A stretch of 64,000 nt of DNA from Agrobacterium leguminum (GTDB lineage Bacteria; Pseudomonadota; Alphaproteobacteria; Rhizobiales; Rhizobiaceae), in contig NZ_JADQWB010000005.1 of NCBI RefSeq assembly GCF_015704895.1, forward strand, positions 124,001 to 188,000, read 5' to 3'. The notes beneath the pieces were generated by a model that was not told the origin of the DNA, made no database searches, and was given only the letters and a program-made list of their open reading frames with translations. Shown here piece by piece: positions 42,334-52,239 of this stretch. A program made the position numbers and the translations under genes. Position 1 is the first letter of the stretch; each line of letters opens with the position of its first letter.

Positions 42334-42816
42334 ATGCCGCAACTGAAATCATCACGCCTTGTCCTGCGGCCTTTTAAAATGACGGACGCCTCGCCACTCG
42401 CCCGGCTGACGAACGACCCGCTCATTTTGCGCAATCTGCTGCGCACGGCCTACCCTTTCGAACCCGATGATGCACGGCATCTGATCAGGCGCATTGCTGA
42501 GCGTCGGCTGCCGGTGTGGGCGGTGGATGATGGCAGGCTGGTCGGTCTCATCGGCCTTTCAGGCGAATTCGGCCTTTGGCTTGATCGTCGTGTCTGGGGA
42601 AAGGGCTATGGAGAAGAAGCCGGACGCCTCGTCATCGATTATGCCTTTCAGCACTTGGGCATCAGAACCCTGCATGCCAATCCCCTGTTTGACAACAGGG
42701 CGTCGCACCGTCTGATGGACAAGCTGGGCTTTGTTGCGACCGGCCGTTCAAATGCCTTTTGCAGGCAACGGGGAAAAATCATGCCGCTTCGACCTTATCG
42801 GCTCGATAAAGAGTGA
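42334..42816 (+). CDS. GNAT family N-acetyltransferase
   Basis: The 160-residue protein resembles RimJ/RimL-type acetyltransferases: [20 protein letters not shown] at the N-terminus, [33 protein letters not shown], where GKGYGEEA is the acetyl-CoA loop, and [18 protein letters not shown]. It would acetylate an amine on a protein N-terminus or small molecule; the target is unknown. ATG 42334 follows GACGGGAAACG. Confidence 0.88.
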   Translation: MPQLKSSRLVLRPFKMTDASPLARLTNDPLILRNLLRTAYPFEPDDARHLIRRIAERRLPVWAVDDGRLVGLIGLSGEFGLWLDRRVWGKGYGEEAGRLVIDYAFQHLGIRTLHANPLFDNRASHRLMDKLGFVATGRSNAFCRQRGKIMPLRPYRLDKE

Positions 42817-42822
42817 TCGGCA

Positions 42823-42858
42823 CAAAAAAGCCGCCGTTTATCAACGGCGGCTTTTTAT
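42823..42858. terminator. Bidirectional intrinsic terminator
   Basis: AAAAAAGCCGCCGTT-TATC-AACGGCGGCTTTTT is a 9-base stem flanked by A and T tracts, placed between the convergent GNAT and ilvD genes. Confidence 0.9.
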
Positions 42859-42877
42859 CATCTCGCAAATCCGGAAA

Positions 42878-44713
42878 TTATTCCGGCAGAATCCGCACCG
42901 CGCCCTTGTCGGCGCTCGAGGCAAAGGCCGCATAGGCCTTCAGCGCCGTGGTGACATTGCGCTTGCGTGGCGCTTCCGGCTTCCAGCCCAGTTCCTCCTG
43001 CTCGGCGCGGCGCGACGCCAGCTCCGCATCGGTGACCTTCAGGTTGATAGTGCGGTTCGGAATGTCGATCTCGATCAAGTCGCCCTGACGCACGAGGCCG
43101 ATGGCGCCGCCCTGCGCCGCTTCCGGCGAGGCGTGACCGATGGAGAGGCCCGAAGTACCGCCAGAGAAACGGCCGTCGGTAATCAGCGCGCAGGCTTTGC
43201 CGAGGCCTTTGGATTTCAGATAGCTGGTCGGATAGAGCATTTCCTGCATGCCCGGCCCGCCCTTCGGCCCTTCGTAACGGATGACGACGACGTCGCCCGC
43301 CTTGACCTCGTTGCCGAGAATGCCCTTCACCGCCGCATCCTGACTTTCGTAAACCACTGCCGGACCGGTGAATTTCAGGATGGATTCATCGACGCCCGCC
43401 GTCTTCACGATGCAGCCGTCGAGCGCGATGTTGCCGTAAAGCACGGCCAGACCGCCATCCTTCGAAAAAGGCTTCTCGACCGAGCGGATGACGCCGTTTT
43501 CGCCGTCGGTATCCAGATCGTCCCAGCGCGAGGACTGGCTGAAGGCCACCTGCGTCGGCACGCCGCCGGGGGCGGCCTTGAAGAACTGGCGCACCGTCTC
43601 GCTGTTGGTGCGGGTGATGTCCCAGCGGTCGATGGCGTCGCCCAGCGTCGCCTCATGCACGGTATAGGTATCGCGATTGATGAGCCCACCGCGTTCCAGC
43701 TCGCCGAGAATACGCATGATGCCGCCGGCGCGGTGAACGTCTTCCATGTGCACGTCCTGCTTGGCAGGCGCGACCTTGGAAAGGCAGGGAACCTTGCGGG
43801 AAAGACGGTCGATGTCTTCCATGCCGAAATCGACACCGCCCTCATGCGCCGCCGCCAGAATATGCAGCACCGTGTTGGTGGAGCCGCCCATGGCGATATC
43901 CAGCGACATGGCGTTTTCGAATGCCGCCTTGTTGGCGATGGTGCGCGGCAGGACGGTTTCGTCCTCCTGCTCATAATAACGGCGCGCCAGATCGACGATC
44001 AGGTGACCGGCTTCGACGAACAGCCGCTTGCGATCGGAATGGGTGGCAAGCGTCGAACCGTTGCCGGGCAGCGAGAGACCCAGCGCCTCGGTCAGACAGT
44101 TCATGGAGTTGGCCGTGAACATGCCGGAACAGGAACCGCAGGTCGGGCAGGCCGAACGCTCGATGACCTTCACATCCTCGTCGGAAATCTTGTCGTCTGC
44201 AGCAGCAACCATGGCGTCGACCAGATCAAGCGCCACCGTCTTGCCATGCAGGACGACCTTGCCGGCCTCCATCGGACCGCCGGAAACGAAGACGGCGGGG
44301 ATGTTGAGGCGCATCGCCGCATTCAGCATGCCGGGGGTGATCTTGTCGCAGTTGGAAATGCACACCATCGCATCGGCGCAATGGGCGTTGACCATATATT
44401 CCACCGAATCCGCGATGATCTCGCGCGACGGCAGCGAATAGAGCATGCCGTCATGGCCCATGGCGATACCGTCATCGACCGCGATGGTGTTGAATTCCTT
44501 GGCCACACCGCCGGCCGCCTCGATTTCGCGGGCAACGAGCTGGCCGAGATCCTTCAGATGCACATGGCCCGGCACGAACTGCGTGAAGGAATTGACCACC
44601 GCGATGATCGGCTTGCCGAAATCGCTGTCCTTCATGCCGGTGGCGCGCCAAAGGCCGCGCGCGCCCGCCATGTTGCGGCCGTGGGTTGTCGTTCTGGAGC
44701 GATAGGCTGGCAT
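42878..44713 (-). CDS. ilvD: Dihydroxy-acid dehydratase
   Basis: IlvD converts 2,3-dihydroxy-3-methyl acids to 2-oxo acids in valine, leucine and isoleucine synthesis and feeds pantothenate. The 611-residue protein has the expected length and motifs: [19 protein letters not shown], cluster-ligand cysteines in [11 protein letters not shown] and [30 protein letters not shown], and the C-terminal [22 protein letters not shown]. Cysteine spacing agrees with the iron-sulfur dehydratase family. It is monocistronic. The 312-base gap upstream (44714-45025) holds an inverted repeat and tandem repeats described separately. Confidence 0.97.
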   Translation of the reverse strand: MPAYRSRTTTHGRNMAGARGLWRATGMKDSDFGKPIIAVVNSFTQFVPGHVHLKDLGQLVAREIEAAGGVAKEFNTIAVDDGIAMGHDGMLYSLPSREIIADSVEYMVNAHCADAMVCISNCDKITPGMLNAAMRLNIPAVFVSGGPMEAGKVVLHGKTVALDLVDAMVAAADDKISDEDVKVIERSACPTCGSCSGMFTANSMNCLTEALGLSLPGNGSTLATHSDRKRLFVEAGHLIVDLARRYYEQEDETVLPRTIANKAAFENAMSLDIAMGGSTNTVLHILAAAHEGGVDFGMEDIDRLSRKVPCLSKVAPAKQDVHMEDVHRAGGIMRILGELERGGLINRDTYTVHEATLGDAIDRWDITRTNSETVRQFFKAAPGGVPTQVAFSQSSRWDDLDTDGENGVIRSVEKPFSKDGGLAVLYGNIALDGCIVKTAGVDESILKFTGPAVVYESQDAAVKGILGNEVKAGDVVVIRYEGPKGGPGMQEMLYPTSYLKSKGLGKACALITDGRFSGGTSGLSIGHASPEAAQGGAIGLVRQGDLIEIDIPNRTINLKVTDAELASRRAEQEELGWKPEAPRKRNVTTALKAYAAFASSADKGAVRILPE

Positions 44714-44783
44714 GGTGCTTTCCTCAATCTCTTGGGCGAAGACGCGTCTTCCGCAACGCGGTCAAAACGGCCTCTGCCCTATT

Positions 44784-44810
44784 TTGCGGTTTTTCTAGCG
44801 CAAACCGCAA
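44784..44810. repeat. Inverted repeat in the ilvD upstream region
   Basis: TTGCGGTTT (44784-44792) and AAACCGCAA (44802-44810) are perfect inverses around a nine-base loop, about 70-95 bases upstream of the ilvD start. It may be an operator or a leader hairpin. Confidence 0.4.
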
Positions 44811-44840
44811 GCCCTGTCACTGTCACCTTGGGGCAAAACA

Positions 44841-44860
44841 GTACGGTTCGGTACGGTACG
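44841..44860. repeat. Tandem 10-base repeat between ilvD and msrP
   Basis: GTACGGTTCG is followed directly by GTACGGTACG, nine of ten bases identical. The spacing of one helical turn suggests a regulator-binding site, possibly for msrP, whose start is 166 bases away. Confidence 0.4.
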
Positions 44861-45025
44861 CTTTCTCTTCATCGTGCTATCCGGCCGCGCCTTCATCACA
44901 AATGCGCGATTTCCGCCGCCCCACCGTTGTTTTTCCGCAGAGCGCTGAAACATATCTGTGCAGCGGCCGTATTGGCTATCATAATCGATTTATCGCCGAT
45001 GTACCCGGCTTTTGTGGAGGTTCCA

Positions 45026-45967
45026 ATGCCCGCCTATCGCCCGCCCCTCATCTCGGCAAATGAAATCACGCCGAAGAATATCTACCTGTCCAGACGTGGC
45101 TTCCTCGGCACGGCGGCGGGGCTGGCGGCAATCGGGCTGGCCGGACGCGAGGCTGTTGCTGCTCCGCTTTCCGCAAAACCCGGCGCCTACAAGCTGGATG
45201 AGAAGCTCACCCCGCTCGATGCTGTCACCAGCTATAATAATTTCTACGAATTCGGTGTCGGAAAATCCGACCCGAAGGAAAATTCCGGCAAGTTCAAGCC
45301 TACCCCCTGGACGGTGAAGGTGGATGGCCTCGTCTCCAAACCGCAGGAATTCGGCATCGAAGACCTAATGAAATATCCCCTCGAAGAGCGCACCTATCGC
45401 ATGCGCTGTGTCGAGGGCTGGTCGATGGTCATTCCGTGGATCGGTTTCCCGCTCGCCACCCTTCTCGACAAGGTGGAGCCGCTTGGCAGCGCGAAATATG
45501 TCGCTTTCGAAACCGTGGTGCGGCCGGACGAAATGCCGGGGCAAAGCGGCCTGTTCCAGCCTCTCTCCTGGCCCTATGTCGAGGGGCTTCGCCTCGATGA
45601 AGCACGCCATCCGCTCACCATTCTCGCCGTCGGCCTTTATGGAGAGACGCTGCCGAACCAGAACGGTGCACCGATCCGCCTCGTCGTGCCGTGGAAATAC
45701 GGTTTCAAGGGCATCAAATCCATCGTCCGCATTTCGCTGGTCGAAAAACAGCCGGAAACGACCTGGAAAAATTCCAATGCCCGCGAATATGGCTTCTATT
45801 CCAACGTCAATCCGAATGTGGACCATCCGCGCTGGAGCCAGGCGACGGAACAGCGCATCGGTGAAGGCGGTTTCTTTGGCACCCAGAACCGCCCTACCCT
45901 GATGTTCAACGGTTATGACGAGGTGGCGAGCCTCTATGCCGGCATGGACCTGAAAGCGAATTATTGA
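45026..45967 (+). CDS. msrP: Protein-methionine-sulfoxide reductase catalytic subunit
   Basis: MsrP is a periplasmic molybdopterin enzyme that repairs oxidised methionines in envelope proteins. The 313-residue precursor has a Tat signal ([17 protein letters not shown], twin Arg near residues 23-24) and the Moco-binding Cys in [21 protein letters not shown]. Further family features are [41 protein letters not shown] and [22 protein letters not shown] 45026 follows GTGGAGG. It is followed 2 bases later by its membrane partner msrQ. Confidence 0.96.
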   Translation: MPAYRPPLISANEITPKNIYLSRRGFLGTAAGLAAIGLAGREAVAAPLSAKPGAYKLDEKLTPLDAVTSYNNFYEFGVGKSDPKENSGKFKPTPWTVKVDGLVSKPQEFGIEDLMKYPLEERTYRMRCVEGWSMVIPWIGFPLATLLDKVEPLGSAKYVAFETVVRPDEMPGQSGLFQPLSWPYVEGLRLDEARHPLTILAVGLYGETLPNQNGAPIRLVVPWKYGFKGIKSIVRISLVEKQPETTWKNSNAREYGFYSNVNPNVDHPRWSQATEQRIGEGGFFGTQNRPTLMFNGYDEVASLYAGMDLKANY

Positions 45968-45969
45968 CC

Positions 45970-46635
45970 ATGGCCTTCGCCCTGCCTCTTCCCTCGCTGC
46001 CGAAGCGTTACCAGCCGGCGGCCATCTGGTCGCTTTATGTGATCGGCCTCTGTCCGGGTGTCTGGTATTTCTATCTCGCCGCAACCGGCGGCCTCGGCTT
46101 CAATCCGGTCAAGGATTTCGAACACCTGCTCGGCATCTGGGCGCTGCGCTTCCTGTGCCTCGGGCTTCTGGTAACGCCGCTGCGCGATCTCTTCAACGTT
46201 AATCTCATCGCCTATCGCCGCGCGCTGGGGCTGATCGCCTTTTATTACGTGCTGGCGCATTTCACCGTCTATCTGGTGCTGGATCGCGGCCTGATCCTCG
46301 GTTCCATCGCCGGCGATATTCTGAAGCGCCCCTATATCATGCTCGGCATGGCCGGCCTTCTCATGCTCATACCGCTGGCGCTCACCTCCAACCGCTGGTC
46401 GATCCGCAAACTCGGCAGCCGCTGGAACACGCTGCACAAACTCGTCTATCTCGTGCTCATCGTCGGCGTGCTGCATTTCGTGCTGGCGCGAAAGTCGATC
46501 ACGCTGGAGCCGGTGTTTTATATCAGCACGATGGTGGTATTGCTCGGCTATCGGCTGGTACGGCCCTCGATCATGGCAAGGAAGCGGGGGAGACGCGCTG
46601 ACAAGAACTCTCTGCAACGCCCATCACGATCATGA
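45970..46635 (+). CDS. msrQ: Heme-binding membrane subunit MsrQ
   Basis: The 221-residue inner-membrane protein passes electrons from the quinone pool to MsrP. About six TM segments and the ferric reductase-like pattern are seen, with His residues in YYVLAHFTVYL and NTLHKLVYLVLIVGVLHFVL as likely heme ligands, and LGIWALRFLCLGLLVTPLRD as the family N-terminal helix. It starts two bases after the msrP stop and overlaps the next small gene by 4 bases. An in-frame TTG at 45964 is a less likely start. Confidence 0.94.
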   Translation: MAFALPLPSLPKRYQPAAIWSLYVIGLCPGVWYFYLAATGGLGFNPVKDFEHLLGIWALRFLCLGLLVTPLRDLFNVNLIAYRRALGLIAFYYVLAHFTVYLVLDRGLILGSIAGDILKRPYIMLGMAGLLMLIPLALTSNRWSIRKLGSRWNTLHKLVYLVLIVGVLHFVLARKSITLEPVFYISTMVVLLGYRLVRPSIMARKRGRRADKNSLQRPSRS

Positions 46636-46952
46636 AGCCGACCGATCAAAACCTCCGAACTGCCCACCGCCCTGAAATCTCCATTTCCGGTCAAACGGCT
46701 CTCTCCGAAATATTCAACACAATGGCAACTGGCGCGGCTTTCGACCCTGCTCGAATTGGCCGCGCCTTAAACAGTGCTCATCGGCAGGCGTTATCAGGGC
46801 TTGTTGAACGCATTGAGAACGACGACGTTAAAGAAGAAGACCTGCAAAGGCTCTGGCTCGCGCATCATGTTTCGGACCGCATTGTTCTGATGGCCACACT
46901 TGTTGACCTTATTCGTCAAATCAGCCGCTACTTGCCGGGTCGACAGCCTTAA
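46632..46952 (+). CDS. Hypothetical protein coupled to msrQ
   Basis: A 106-residue reading frame begins at an ATGA overlap with the msrQ stop. The product is mostly alpha-helical in character, with segments SEIFNTMATGAAFDPARIGR, LSGLVERIENDDVKEEDLQR and HHVSDRIVLMATLVDLIRQI. I do not recognise a family and see no signal peptide or TM segment. The base composition is less GC-biased at third positions than its neighbours. The overlap and the good terminator just after it favour a real gene; a role in methionine-sulfoxide repair is only suggested by position. Confidence 0.6.
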   Translation: MKPTDQNLRTAHRPEISISGQTALSEIFNTMATGAAFDPARIGRALNSAHRQALSGLVERIENDDVKEEDLQRLWLAHHVSDRIVLMATLVDLIRQISRYLPGRQP

Positions 46953-46971
46953 ATCCGGAAAGTGAAGCAAC

Positions 46972-47007
46972 AAAAAAAGCCGGGCGATCTCTCGCCCGGC
47001 TTTTTTA
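46972..47007. terminator. Bidirectional terminator at the end of the ribosomal cluster
   Basis: AAAAAAAGCCGGGCGA-TCTC-TCGCCCGGCTTTTTT is an 11-base-class stem with A and T tracts on both sides, between the convergent msrQ-coupled gene and rplQ. It ends the alpha operon on the minus strand. Confidence 0.92.
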
Positions 47008-47035
47008 ACTCATGACGCCTGAACGGCGTCAAACC

Positions 47036-47461
47036 TTATGCAGCTTCGGCAGCAGCAGCTTCAGCGGCAACGCGAGCCTTGTCGGCGGCGCCCTTGGCGT
47101 CAACGTCGCGCTCGACGAATTCGATGACGGCGAGAGCGGCATTGTCGCCCTGGCGGAAGCCGGCCTTCATGATACGCAGGTAGCCGCCGTTGCGGTTTGC
47201 GTAGCGGGCTGCGATCGCGTCGAACAGCTTGCGAACGGCGTCCTGATCCTTGATCTGCGAGATCGCCTGACGACGAGCGTGCAGGTCGCCGCGCTTGCCG
47301 AGGGTGACGAGCTTCTCAACGATCGGGCGAATTTCCTTCGCCTTCGGAAGCGTGGTTACGATCTGCTCATGGGTGATGAGCGAAGCAGCCATGTTGGCAA
47401 ACATTGCCTTGCGGTGGCTGGCGGTTCTATTGAGCTTGCGGCCTGAATTACCGTGGCGCAT
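47036..47461 (-). CDS. rplQ: 50S ribosomal protein L17
   Basis: The 141-residue protein lies near the peptide exit tunnel of the large subunit. The N-terminal [20 protein letters not shown] and [23 protein letters not shown] are the L17 hallmark. The C-terminus has an Ala/Glu-rich tail ([12 protein letters not shown]). It is the last gene of the alpha operon, 118 bases after rpoA, and ends before the bidirectional terminator. Confidence 0.97.
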   Translation of the reverse strand: MRHGNSGRKLNRTASHRKAMFANMAASLITHEQIVTTLPKAKEIRPIVEKLVTLGKRGDLHARRQAISQIKDQDAVRKLFDAIAARYANRNGGYLRIMKAGFRQGDNAALAVIEFVERDVDAKGAADKARVAAEAAAAEAA

Positions 47462-47579
47462 TGCTATTCTCCTTCTACGCAGGTTCCTTCTCTAAGGCCT
47501 GCCGTTTCCTGGCACATGCAGATGACTTATCTGCTGTTTGACGGGGAAAGGCAGTCTTTGAGGTCTGCCTTCTTGTTTG

Positions 47580-48590
47580 TTAGTACTGGTCTTCGTAACG
47601 CTTTGCGAGATCTTCGATGTTCTCAGGCGGCCATGCCGGCACTTCCATGCCGAGGTGCAGACCCATGGAAGCGAGAACTTCCTTGATTTCGTTCAGCGAC
47701 TTGCGACCGAAGTTCGGCGTGCGAAGCATTTCGGCTTCGGTCTTCTGGATCAGGTCGCCGATATAAACGATGTTGTCGTTCTTCAGGCAGTTTGCCGAAC
47801 GAACGGACAGCTCGAGCTCGTCCACCTTCTTGAGAAGCGCCGGGTTGAACGCGAGTTCGGTAACCGATTCTTCTTCTGCTTCCTTCTGCGGCTCGTCGAA
47901 GTTGACGAAGACGCCGAGCTGGTCCTGAAGAATGCGAGCGGCGAAGGCAACGGCGTCTTCGCCGGAAACCGAACCGTTGGTCTCGATCGTCATGATCAGC
48001 TTGTCATAGTCGAGAACCTGGCCTTCACGGGTGTTTTCCACCTTGTAGGACACTTTCTTGACCGGAGAATAGAGGCTGTCCACCGGAATGAGGCCAATCG
48101 GGGCATCTTCCGCGCGGTTGCGCTCAGCCGGTACGTAACCCTTGCCGTTGTTGACGGTGAATTCCATGCGGATTTCAGCGCCATCGTCCAGCGTGCAGAT
48201 CACGTGGTCGGGGTTCAGGATCTCGATATCGCCAACCGTCTGGATGTCACCAGCGGTCACGGCGCCCGGACCCTGCTTGCGCACGACCATGCGCTTGGAA
48301 TCATCGCCGTCCATCTTGATGGCGATTTCCTTGATGTTGAGCACGATATCCGTCACATCTTCCCGAACGCCGGGGATGGAGGAGAATTCGTGCAGGACAC
48401 CGTCGATCTGCACGGCCGTCACAGCGGCGCCACGCAGAGAAGACAACAGAACGCGACGCAGCGCGTTGCCGAGGGTAAGACCGAAACCACGCTCCAGCGG
48501 CTCGGCAACGAGCGTTGCCTTGGTGCGGCTGGACGAGGTGAACTCGACCTTGTTCGGCTTGATAAGTTCCTGCCAGTTCTTCTGAATCAT
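47580..48590 (-). CDS. rpoA: RNA polymerase alpha subunit
   Basis: The 336-residue subunit starts enzyme assembly and contacts activators and UP elements. The N-terminal dimer domain shows [23 protein letters not shown] and [15 protein letters not shown]; the C-terminal domain (about residues 250-330) includes [26 protein letters not shown] and [14 protein letters not shown]. Length is normal. It follows rpsK after a 195-base gap containing a stem-loop. Confidence 0.98.
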   Translation of the reverse strand: MIQKNWQELIKPNKVEFTSSSRTKATLVAEPLERGFGLTLGNALRRVLLSSLRGAAVTAVQIDGVLHEFSSIPGVREDVTDIVLNIKEIAIKMDGDDSKRMVVRKQGPGAVTAGDIQTVGDIEILNPDHVICTLDDGAEIRMEFTVNNGKGYVPAERNRAEDAPIGLIPVDSLYSPVKKVSYKVENTREGQVLDYDKLIMTIETNGSVSGEDAVAFAARILQDQLGVFVNFDEPQKEAEEESVTELAFNPALLKKVDELELSVRSANCLKNDNIVYIGDLIQKTEAEMLRTPNFGRKSLNEIKEVLASMGLHLGMEVPAWPPENIEDLAKRYEDQY

Positions 48591-48736
48591 CTTTAAACCT
48601 TCCGTTCGCCGCCACCATCCAATCGTGACGGACCGAGCATGAAAACACCGAGAGGAACCTAATTCAGCGGTTCATCGGTGGGTTCTTGAGCGCAAGTCCG
48701 CCGATCGAAATCGACGCGCACACGCCAGATACACGA

Positions 48737-48769
48737 AAATTCCGCCAGACCTGAGGTAAGGCGGAATTT
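48737..48769 (-). promoter_or_regulatory. Stem-loop between rpsK and rpoA
   Basis: A perfect 10-base stem AAATTCCGCC (48737-48746) with GGCGGAATTT (48760-48769) is followed on the minus strand by TTCGTG. It could be an attenuator or RNase site reducing rpoA relative to ribosomal proteins. Confidence 0.45.
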
Positions 48770-48785
48770 CCGAACCACGGTCGCG

Positions 48786-49175
48786 TCAGACGCGGCGCTT
48801 CTTGCGCGGACGGCAACCGTTGTGCGGGATCGGCGTCACGTCGCGAATGGAAGTGATCATGAAACCGGCAGCCTGGAGAGCGCGAAGTGCCGATTCACGG
48901 CCGGAACCCGGACCGCAAACTTCAACTTCAAGCGACTTCATGCCGTGTTCCTGAGCCTTCTTCGCGCAATCTTCAGCAGCGATCTGGGCAGCGAACGGGG
49001 TCGACTTGCGCGAACCCTTGAAGCCCTTGGCACCAGCGGACGACCAGGCAATAGCATTGCCCTGTGCGTCGGTGATGGTGATCATCGTGTTGTTGAAGGT
49101 CGAGTTGACGTGCGCGACGCCCGACGTGATGTTCTTACGTTCGCGACGGCGAATACGTGCGGCTTCCTTGGCCAT
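48786..49175 (-). CDS. rpsK: 30S ribosomal protein S11
   Basis: The 129-residue platform protein binds 16S RNA near the mRNA exit. [42 protein letters not shown] and the C-terminal [18 protein letters not shown] identify it. It lies 137 bases after rpsM; there is no rpsD (S4) next to it, in contrast to E. coli, which is the usual alphaproteobacterial state. Confidence 0.98.
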   Translation of the reverse strand: MAKEAARIRRRERKNITSGVAHVNSTFNNTMITITDAQGNAIAWSSAGAKGFKGSRKSTPFAAQIAAEDCAKKAQEHGMKSLEVEVCGPGSGRESALRALQAAGFMITSIRDVTPIPHNGCRPRKKRRV

Positions 49176-49312
49176 TTTATACCTTTCATTGATCTCTTCA
49201 CCGCCGTAACACCAGCGGCTACACCGGCGATCAACCCCATCGGAGCTTCACGCCAAACTCAGAAAGGCTGGCGCGGACTGCACCAGCCTCCCCTTTCCGG
49301 AGAACCGGAAAA

Positions 49313-49681
49313 TTACTTCTTCTTACCAGCGATAGCCTTCGCCGGACCCTTGCGGGTGCGGGCGTTGGTGTGCGTGCGCTGACCGCGGACCGGAAGGCCA
49401 CGACGGTGACGCAGGCCGCGGTAGCAACCGAGGTCCATCAGACGCTTGATGTTCATCGAGGTCTCACGACGCAGGTCGCCTTCGACCTGGTAGTCGCGGT
49501 CGATGGCTTCGCGGATCTGAAGAACTTCAGCATCCGTCAGCTGATGAACGCGCTTCTCAGCCGGAAGACCGACCTTGTCCATGATTTCCTGCGCGAATTT
49601 CGGACCGATCCCGTGAATGTAGGTCAGCGCAATAACAACGCGCTTCGCGGTCGGGATGTTGACGCCAGCGATACGTGCCAC
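49313..49681 (-). CDS. rpsM: 30S ribosomal protein S13
   Basis: The 122-residue protein of the small-subunit head contacts the P-site tRNA and L5. It begins with a GTG codon, [21 protein letters not shown], and shows the [20 protein letters not shown] tail that reaches tRNA. GTG 49681 is supported by AAGGAGAAGAGAC and by exact fit to the family start. It is the first gene of the alpha operon, 302 bases after adk. Confidence 0.97.
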   Translation of the reverse strand: MARIAGVNIPTAKRVVIALTYIHGIGPKFAQEIMDKVGLPAEKRVHQLTDAEVLQIREAIDRDYQVEGDLRRETSMNIKRLMDLGCYRGLRHRRGLPVRGQRTHTNARTRKGPAKAIAGKKK

Positions 49682-49817
49682 GTCTCTTCTCCTTGGTTCC
49701 AGTTGCCATCCGGCAAGTGGTGATTCCATTCGAGCGGCCGACAAGACCGCCAGTTCAAATTGGTGTCCGTGACAAGTCAAAACGACCGAACCCGGATCTC
49801 CCTTCCCTTAGGGAAAT

Positions 49818-49854
49818 CCGCGCCAGTCGCTTGGGATGTCGCGAGTTGGCGCGG
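49818..49854 (-). promoter_or_regulatory. Stem-loop in the adk-rpsM gap (spc/alpha boundary)
   Basis: CCGCGCCA (49818-49825) pairs with TGGCGCGG (49847-49854), with TCGC/GCGA pairing inside. The 302-base gap contains nothing coding that I can support; it probably also holds a promoter for rpsM, for example TTGACT...TGAACT on the minus strand near 49758-49786, but that match is weak. Confidence 0.4.
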
Positions 49855-49983
49855 TGTTTAACGGAATCAGCGCAAAAAAGCAACCGGCTCCGCCAAGATT
49901 CTTTTACGATCCAAAGGATCTGCCGCCATGCGCAAGCGAGATATGGGCAAGAGCGCAACAGCCCCGCCCATCCGCTCCGTCGA

Positions 49984-50574
49984 TCAGGCGGAAGCTTTCT
50001 CGAGAACGCGCTCGATAGCCTCGGTGACGGCATCGACGTCAGCCATGCCATCCAGCGTCACGAGCTCGCCCTGTTCGCTGTAATAGGCGGACAGCGGCGC
50101 GGTCTTCTCGCGATATTCCGTCAGGCGCTTGCGGAACGCTTCCGGATTGTCATCCGAGCGAACCGTACCGCCGGCGGCAATGGTTTCAGCCACGCGGTTT
50201 TCGATTCGGCGAATCAACGCCTCTTCGTCCACCTTGAGTTCGATGACGGCATCGAGGACCAGATTCTTCTTGCGCATGTTCTCGGCAAGCGCCTTGGCCT
50301 GCGGAACGGTGCGCGGATAGCCGTCGAGAATAAAGCCCTTGGCACAGTCCGGTGCTTCGATGCGTTCGGAAACGATCTGATTGACGATATCGTCGGAAAC
50401 AAGCCCGCCGGCGTCCATGACGGCCTTGGCGCGTTTGCCGATTTCGGTGCCCGCGCTGACCGCAGCGCGAAGCATGTCACCGGTGGAAAGCTGCGGGATC
50501 CCGTACTTGTCCGTCAGCCGCTTGGCCTGGGTTCCCTTGCCCGCACCCGGCGGACCCAAAAATATCAGTCTCAT
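49984..50574 (-). CDS. adk: Adenylate kinase
   Basis: Adk interconverts AMP plus ATP with 2 ADP. The 196-residue protein is the short type without the long zinc-binding LID. It has the P-loop [16 protein letters not shown] near residues 4-19, [23 protein letters not shown] and the small LID around [16 protein letters not shown]. Its start overlaps the secY stop by 4 bases (ATGA), so it is made with the translocon, as in many bacteria. Confidence 0.97.
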   Translation of the reverse strand: MRLIFLGPPGAGKGTQAKRLTDKYGIPQLSTGDMLRAAVSAGTEIGKRAKAVMDAGGLVSDDIVNQIVSERIEAPDCAKGFILDGYPRTVPQAKALAENMRKKNLVLDAVIELKVDEEALIRRIENRVAETIAAGGTVRSDDNPEAFRKRLTEYREKTAPLSAYYSEQGELVTLDGMADVDAVTEAIERVLEKASA

Positions 50575-51911
50575 CGTCCCCTCTTTCCTCCACGCAACTT
50601 CGACTTCTTGATCAGCCCTTCATACTGCTGCGCGATCAGGTGGCCCTGAATTTGCGCAACCGTATCCAGAGTTACACTGACAACGATCAAAAGCGAAGTA
50701 CCACCAAGGGCTAATGGAATGCCCGTGCGTGCGATAAGTGTCTCAGGAAGGATACAGACGAAGACAAGATAAATCGCGCCGACCACCGTGATGCGGGTCA
50801 GGACGTAATCGATGTACTCCGCGGTGCGCTCGCCCGGACGGATGCCCGGAATGAAGCCACCATGCTTCTTGAGGTTATCTGCGGTGTCCTTCGGATTGAA
50901 GACGATCGCCGTATAGAAAAACGCAAAGAACGCGATCAGCAGGCCGTAGAGCGCCATGAACAGCGGCTGTCCGTGCTGCAGCGACGCGATGATCGAGGTT
51001 GCCCAGCCCGGCAGGTTGGTGTTTCCGGCAAAACCCGCAGCCGTTGCCGGCAGCAGCAGCAGCGACGATGCGAAGATCGCGGGAATGACGCCGGCCGTGT
51101 TGAGCTTCAGCGGCAGATGCGAGGTATCGCCCTGGAACATGCGATTGCCGACCTGTCGCTTCGGATATTGGATCAACAGGCGGCGCTGCGCGCGCTCCAC
51201 GAAGACGATGAGCGCGATGACGCCGATGGCGACCACAACCACCGTCAGGATGAGCGGGGTGGAAAGCGCACCGGTACGGCCGAGTTCCAGCGTGCCGGCC
51301 AGAGCCTTGGGCAGGCCTGCGGCAATGCCCGCGAAGATGATCAGCGAAATACCGTTGCCGATACCGCGCGAGGTGATCTGCTCACCCAGCCACATCAGGA
51401 ACATCGTGCCGCCGAGCAGCGTGATGACGGTGGAAATGCGGAAGAACCAGCCCGGATCGACCACGAGGCCGTTACCGCTTTCGAGGCCGACCGCAATGCC
51501 ATAGGCCTGCAGCGTGCCGAGCAGCACCGTGCCGTAGCGCGTATACTGGTTGATGATCTTGCGGCCGGCTTCGCCTTCCTTCTTCAACGCTTCGAGCGAG
51601 GGCACGACCGAGGTCATGAGCTGCACGATGATCGAAGCGGAGATGTAAGGCATGATGCCGAGCGCGAAGATCGCCATGCGCTCGACGGCGCCACCCGCAA
51701 ACATGTTGAAAAGACCGAGAATACCGTTGGCCTGGCCACGGAAGGCCTGCGCATAGGCTTCGGGGTTCAGGCCCGGAAGCGGAATGTGGGTGCCGAGACG
51801 GTAGACGAGAAGTGCGGCAAGAGTAAACCAGAGACGCTTTTTCAGATCCTCCGCCTTAGCGAAGGTCGAAAAATTCAGGTTCGAAGCCAGTTGTTCCGCT
51901 GCTGAAGCCAT
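50571..51911 (-). CDS. secY: Protein translocase subunit SecY
   Basis: The 446-residue channel subunit has ten TM segments. Family marks are [24 protein letters not shown] at the first helix, the plug region after it, [39 protein letters not shown] and [23 protein letters not shown]. It follows rplO after a 328-base gap with two stem-loops and is overlapped by adk. It exports proteins with SecE and SecG. Confidence 0.98.
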   Translation of the reverse strand: MASAAEQLASNLNFSTFAKAEDLKKRLWFTLAALLVYRLGTHIPLPGLNPEAYAQAFRGQANGILGLFNMFAGGAVERMAIFALGIMPYISASIIVQLMTSVVPSLEALKKEGEAGRKIINQYTRYGTVLLGTLQAYGIAVGLESGNGLVVDPGWFFRISTVITLLGGTMFLMWLGEQITSRGIGNGISLIIFAGIAAGLPKALAGTLELGRTGALSTPLILTVVVVAIGVIALIVFVERAQRRLLIQYPKRQVGNRMFQGDTSHLPLKLNTAGVIPAIFASSLLLLPATAAGFAGNTNLPGWATSIIASLQHGQPLFMALYGLLIAFFAFFYTAIVFNPKDTADNLKKHGGFIPGIRPGERTAEYIDYVLTRITVVGAIYLVFVCILPETLIARTGIPLALGGTSLLIVVSVTLDTVAQIQGHLIAQQYEGLIKKSKLRGGKRGR

Positions 51912-52002
51912 AAATTTCTCCGAATGACCCTTGCCAGCCAGCGCAACCGGCCGATGCGGAAAGGTCTAAAAGATACTGGTCAAAACCGGGCTTCGGACAA
52001 AT

Positions 52003-52017
52003 GCGGCTCTCAGCCGC
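52003..52017 (-). promoter_or_regulatory. Small stem-loop ahead of secY
   Basis: GCGGCT-CTC-AGCCGC is a six-base stem in the 328-base rplO-secY gap (51912-52239). The rest of the gap has no coding signal I can support, and its size suggests a separate promoter or leader for secY. Confidence 0.3.
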
Positions 52018-52198
52018 CATCATGCCTCACCCTGTTTTTTATGTCCTATCCCCTCCCCTACGGAAGTTCAAGAACTGTGAGGCTCTCCCTGCAGCACTTT
52101 CTGCCGCAAGCGGGGCCGTGGAAGCACACCGCGAAGAGATTGCCCTGATGCTCTATAAATCGATTTAGATCGAAAGCACCATAGGCCAGGGAGCGCAA

Positions 52199-52225
52199 AC
52201 GCCCGGAGCGACGAGCCCCGGGCGT
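52199..52225 (-). promoter_or_regulatory. Stem-loop right after rplO
   Basis: ACGCCCGG (52199-52206) pairs with CCGGGCGT (52218-52225), about 15 bases after the rplO stop; the minus strand continues TTTGCG. It may be a weak terminator or mRNA-end stabiliser before secY. Confidence 0.5.
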
Positions 52226-52239
52226 CTGAAGTCTATATA

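Noticed and set aside
44841-44860. The tandem GTACGG repeat as part of a CRISPR array
   Set aside because: Units are only 10 bases and directly adjacent, without spacers or cas genes.
42731-45025. A long plus-strand open frame leading into msrP, opposite ilvD
   Set aside because: The part before 45026 has no family features and overlaps ilvD entirely; msrP has its own ribosome-binding site and Tat signal at 45026.
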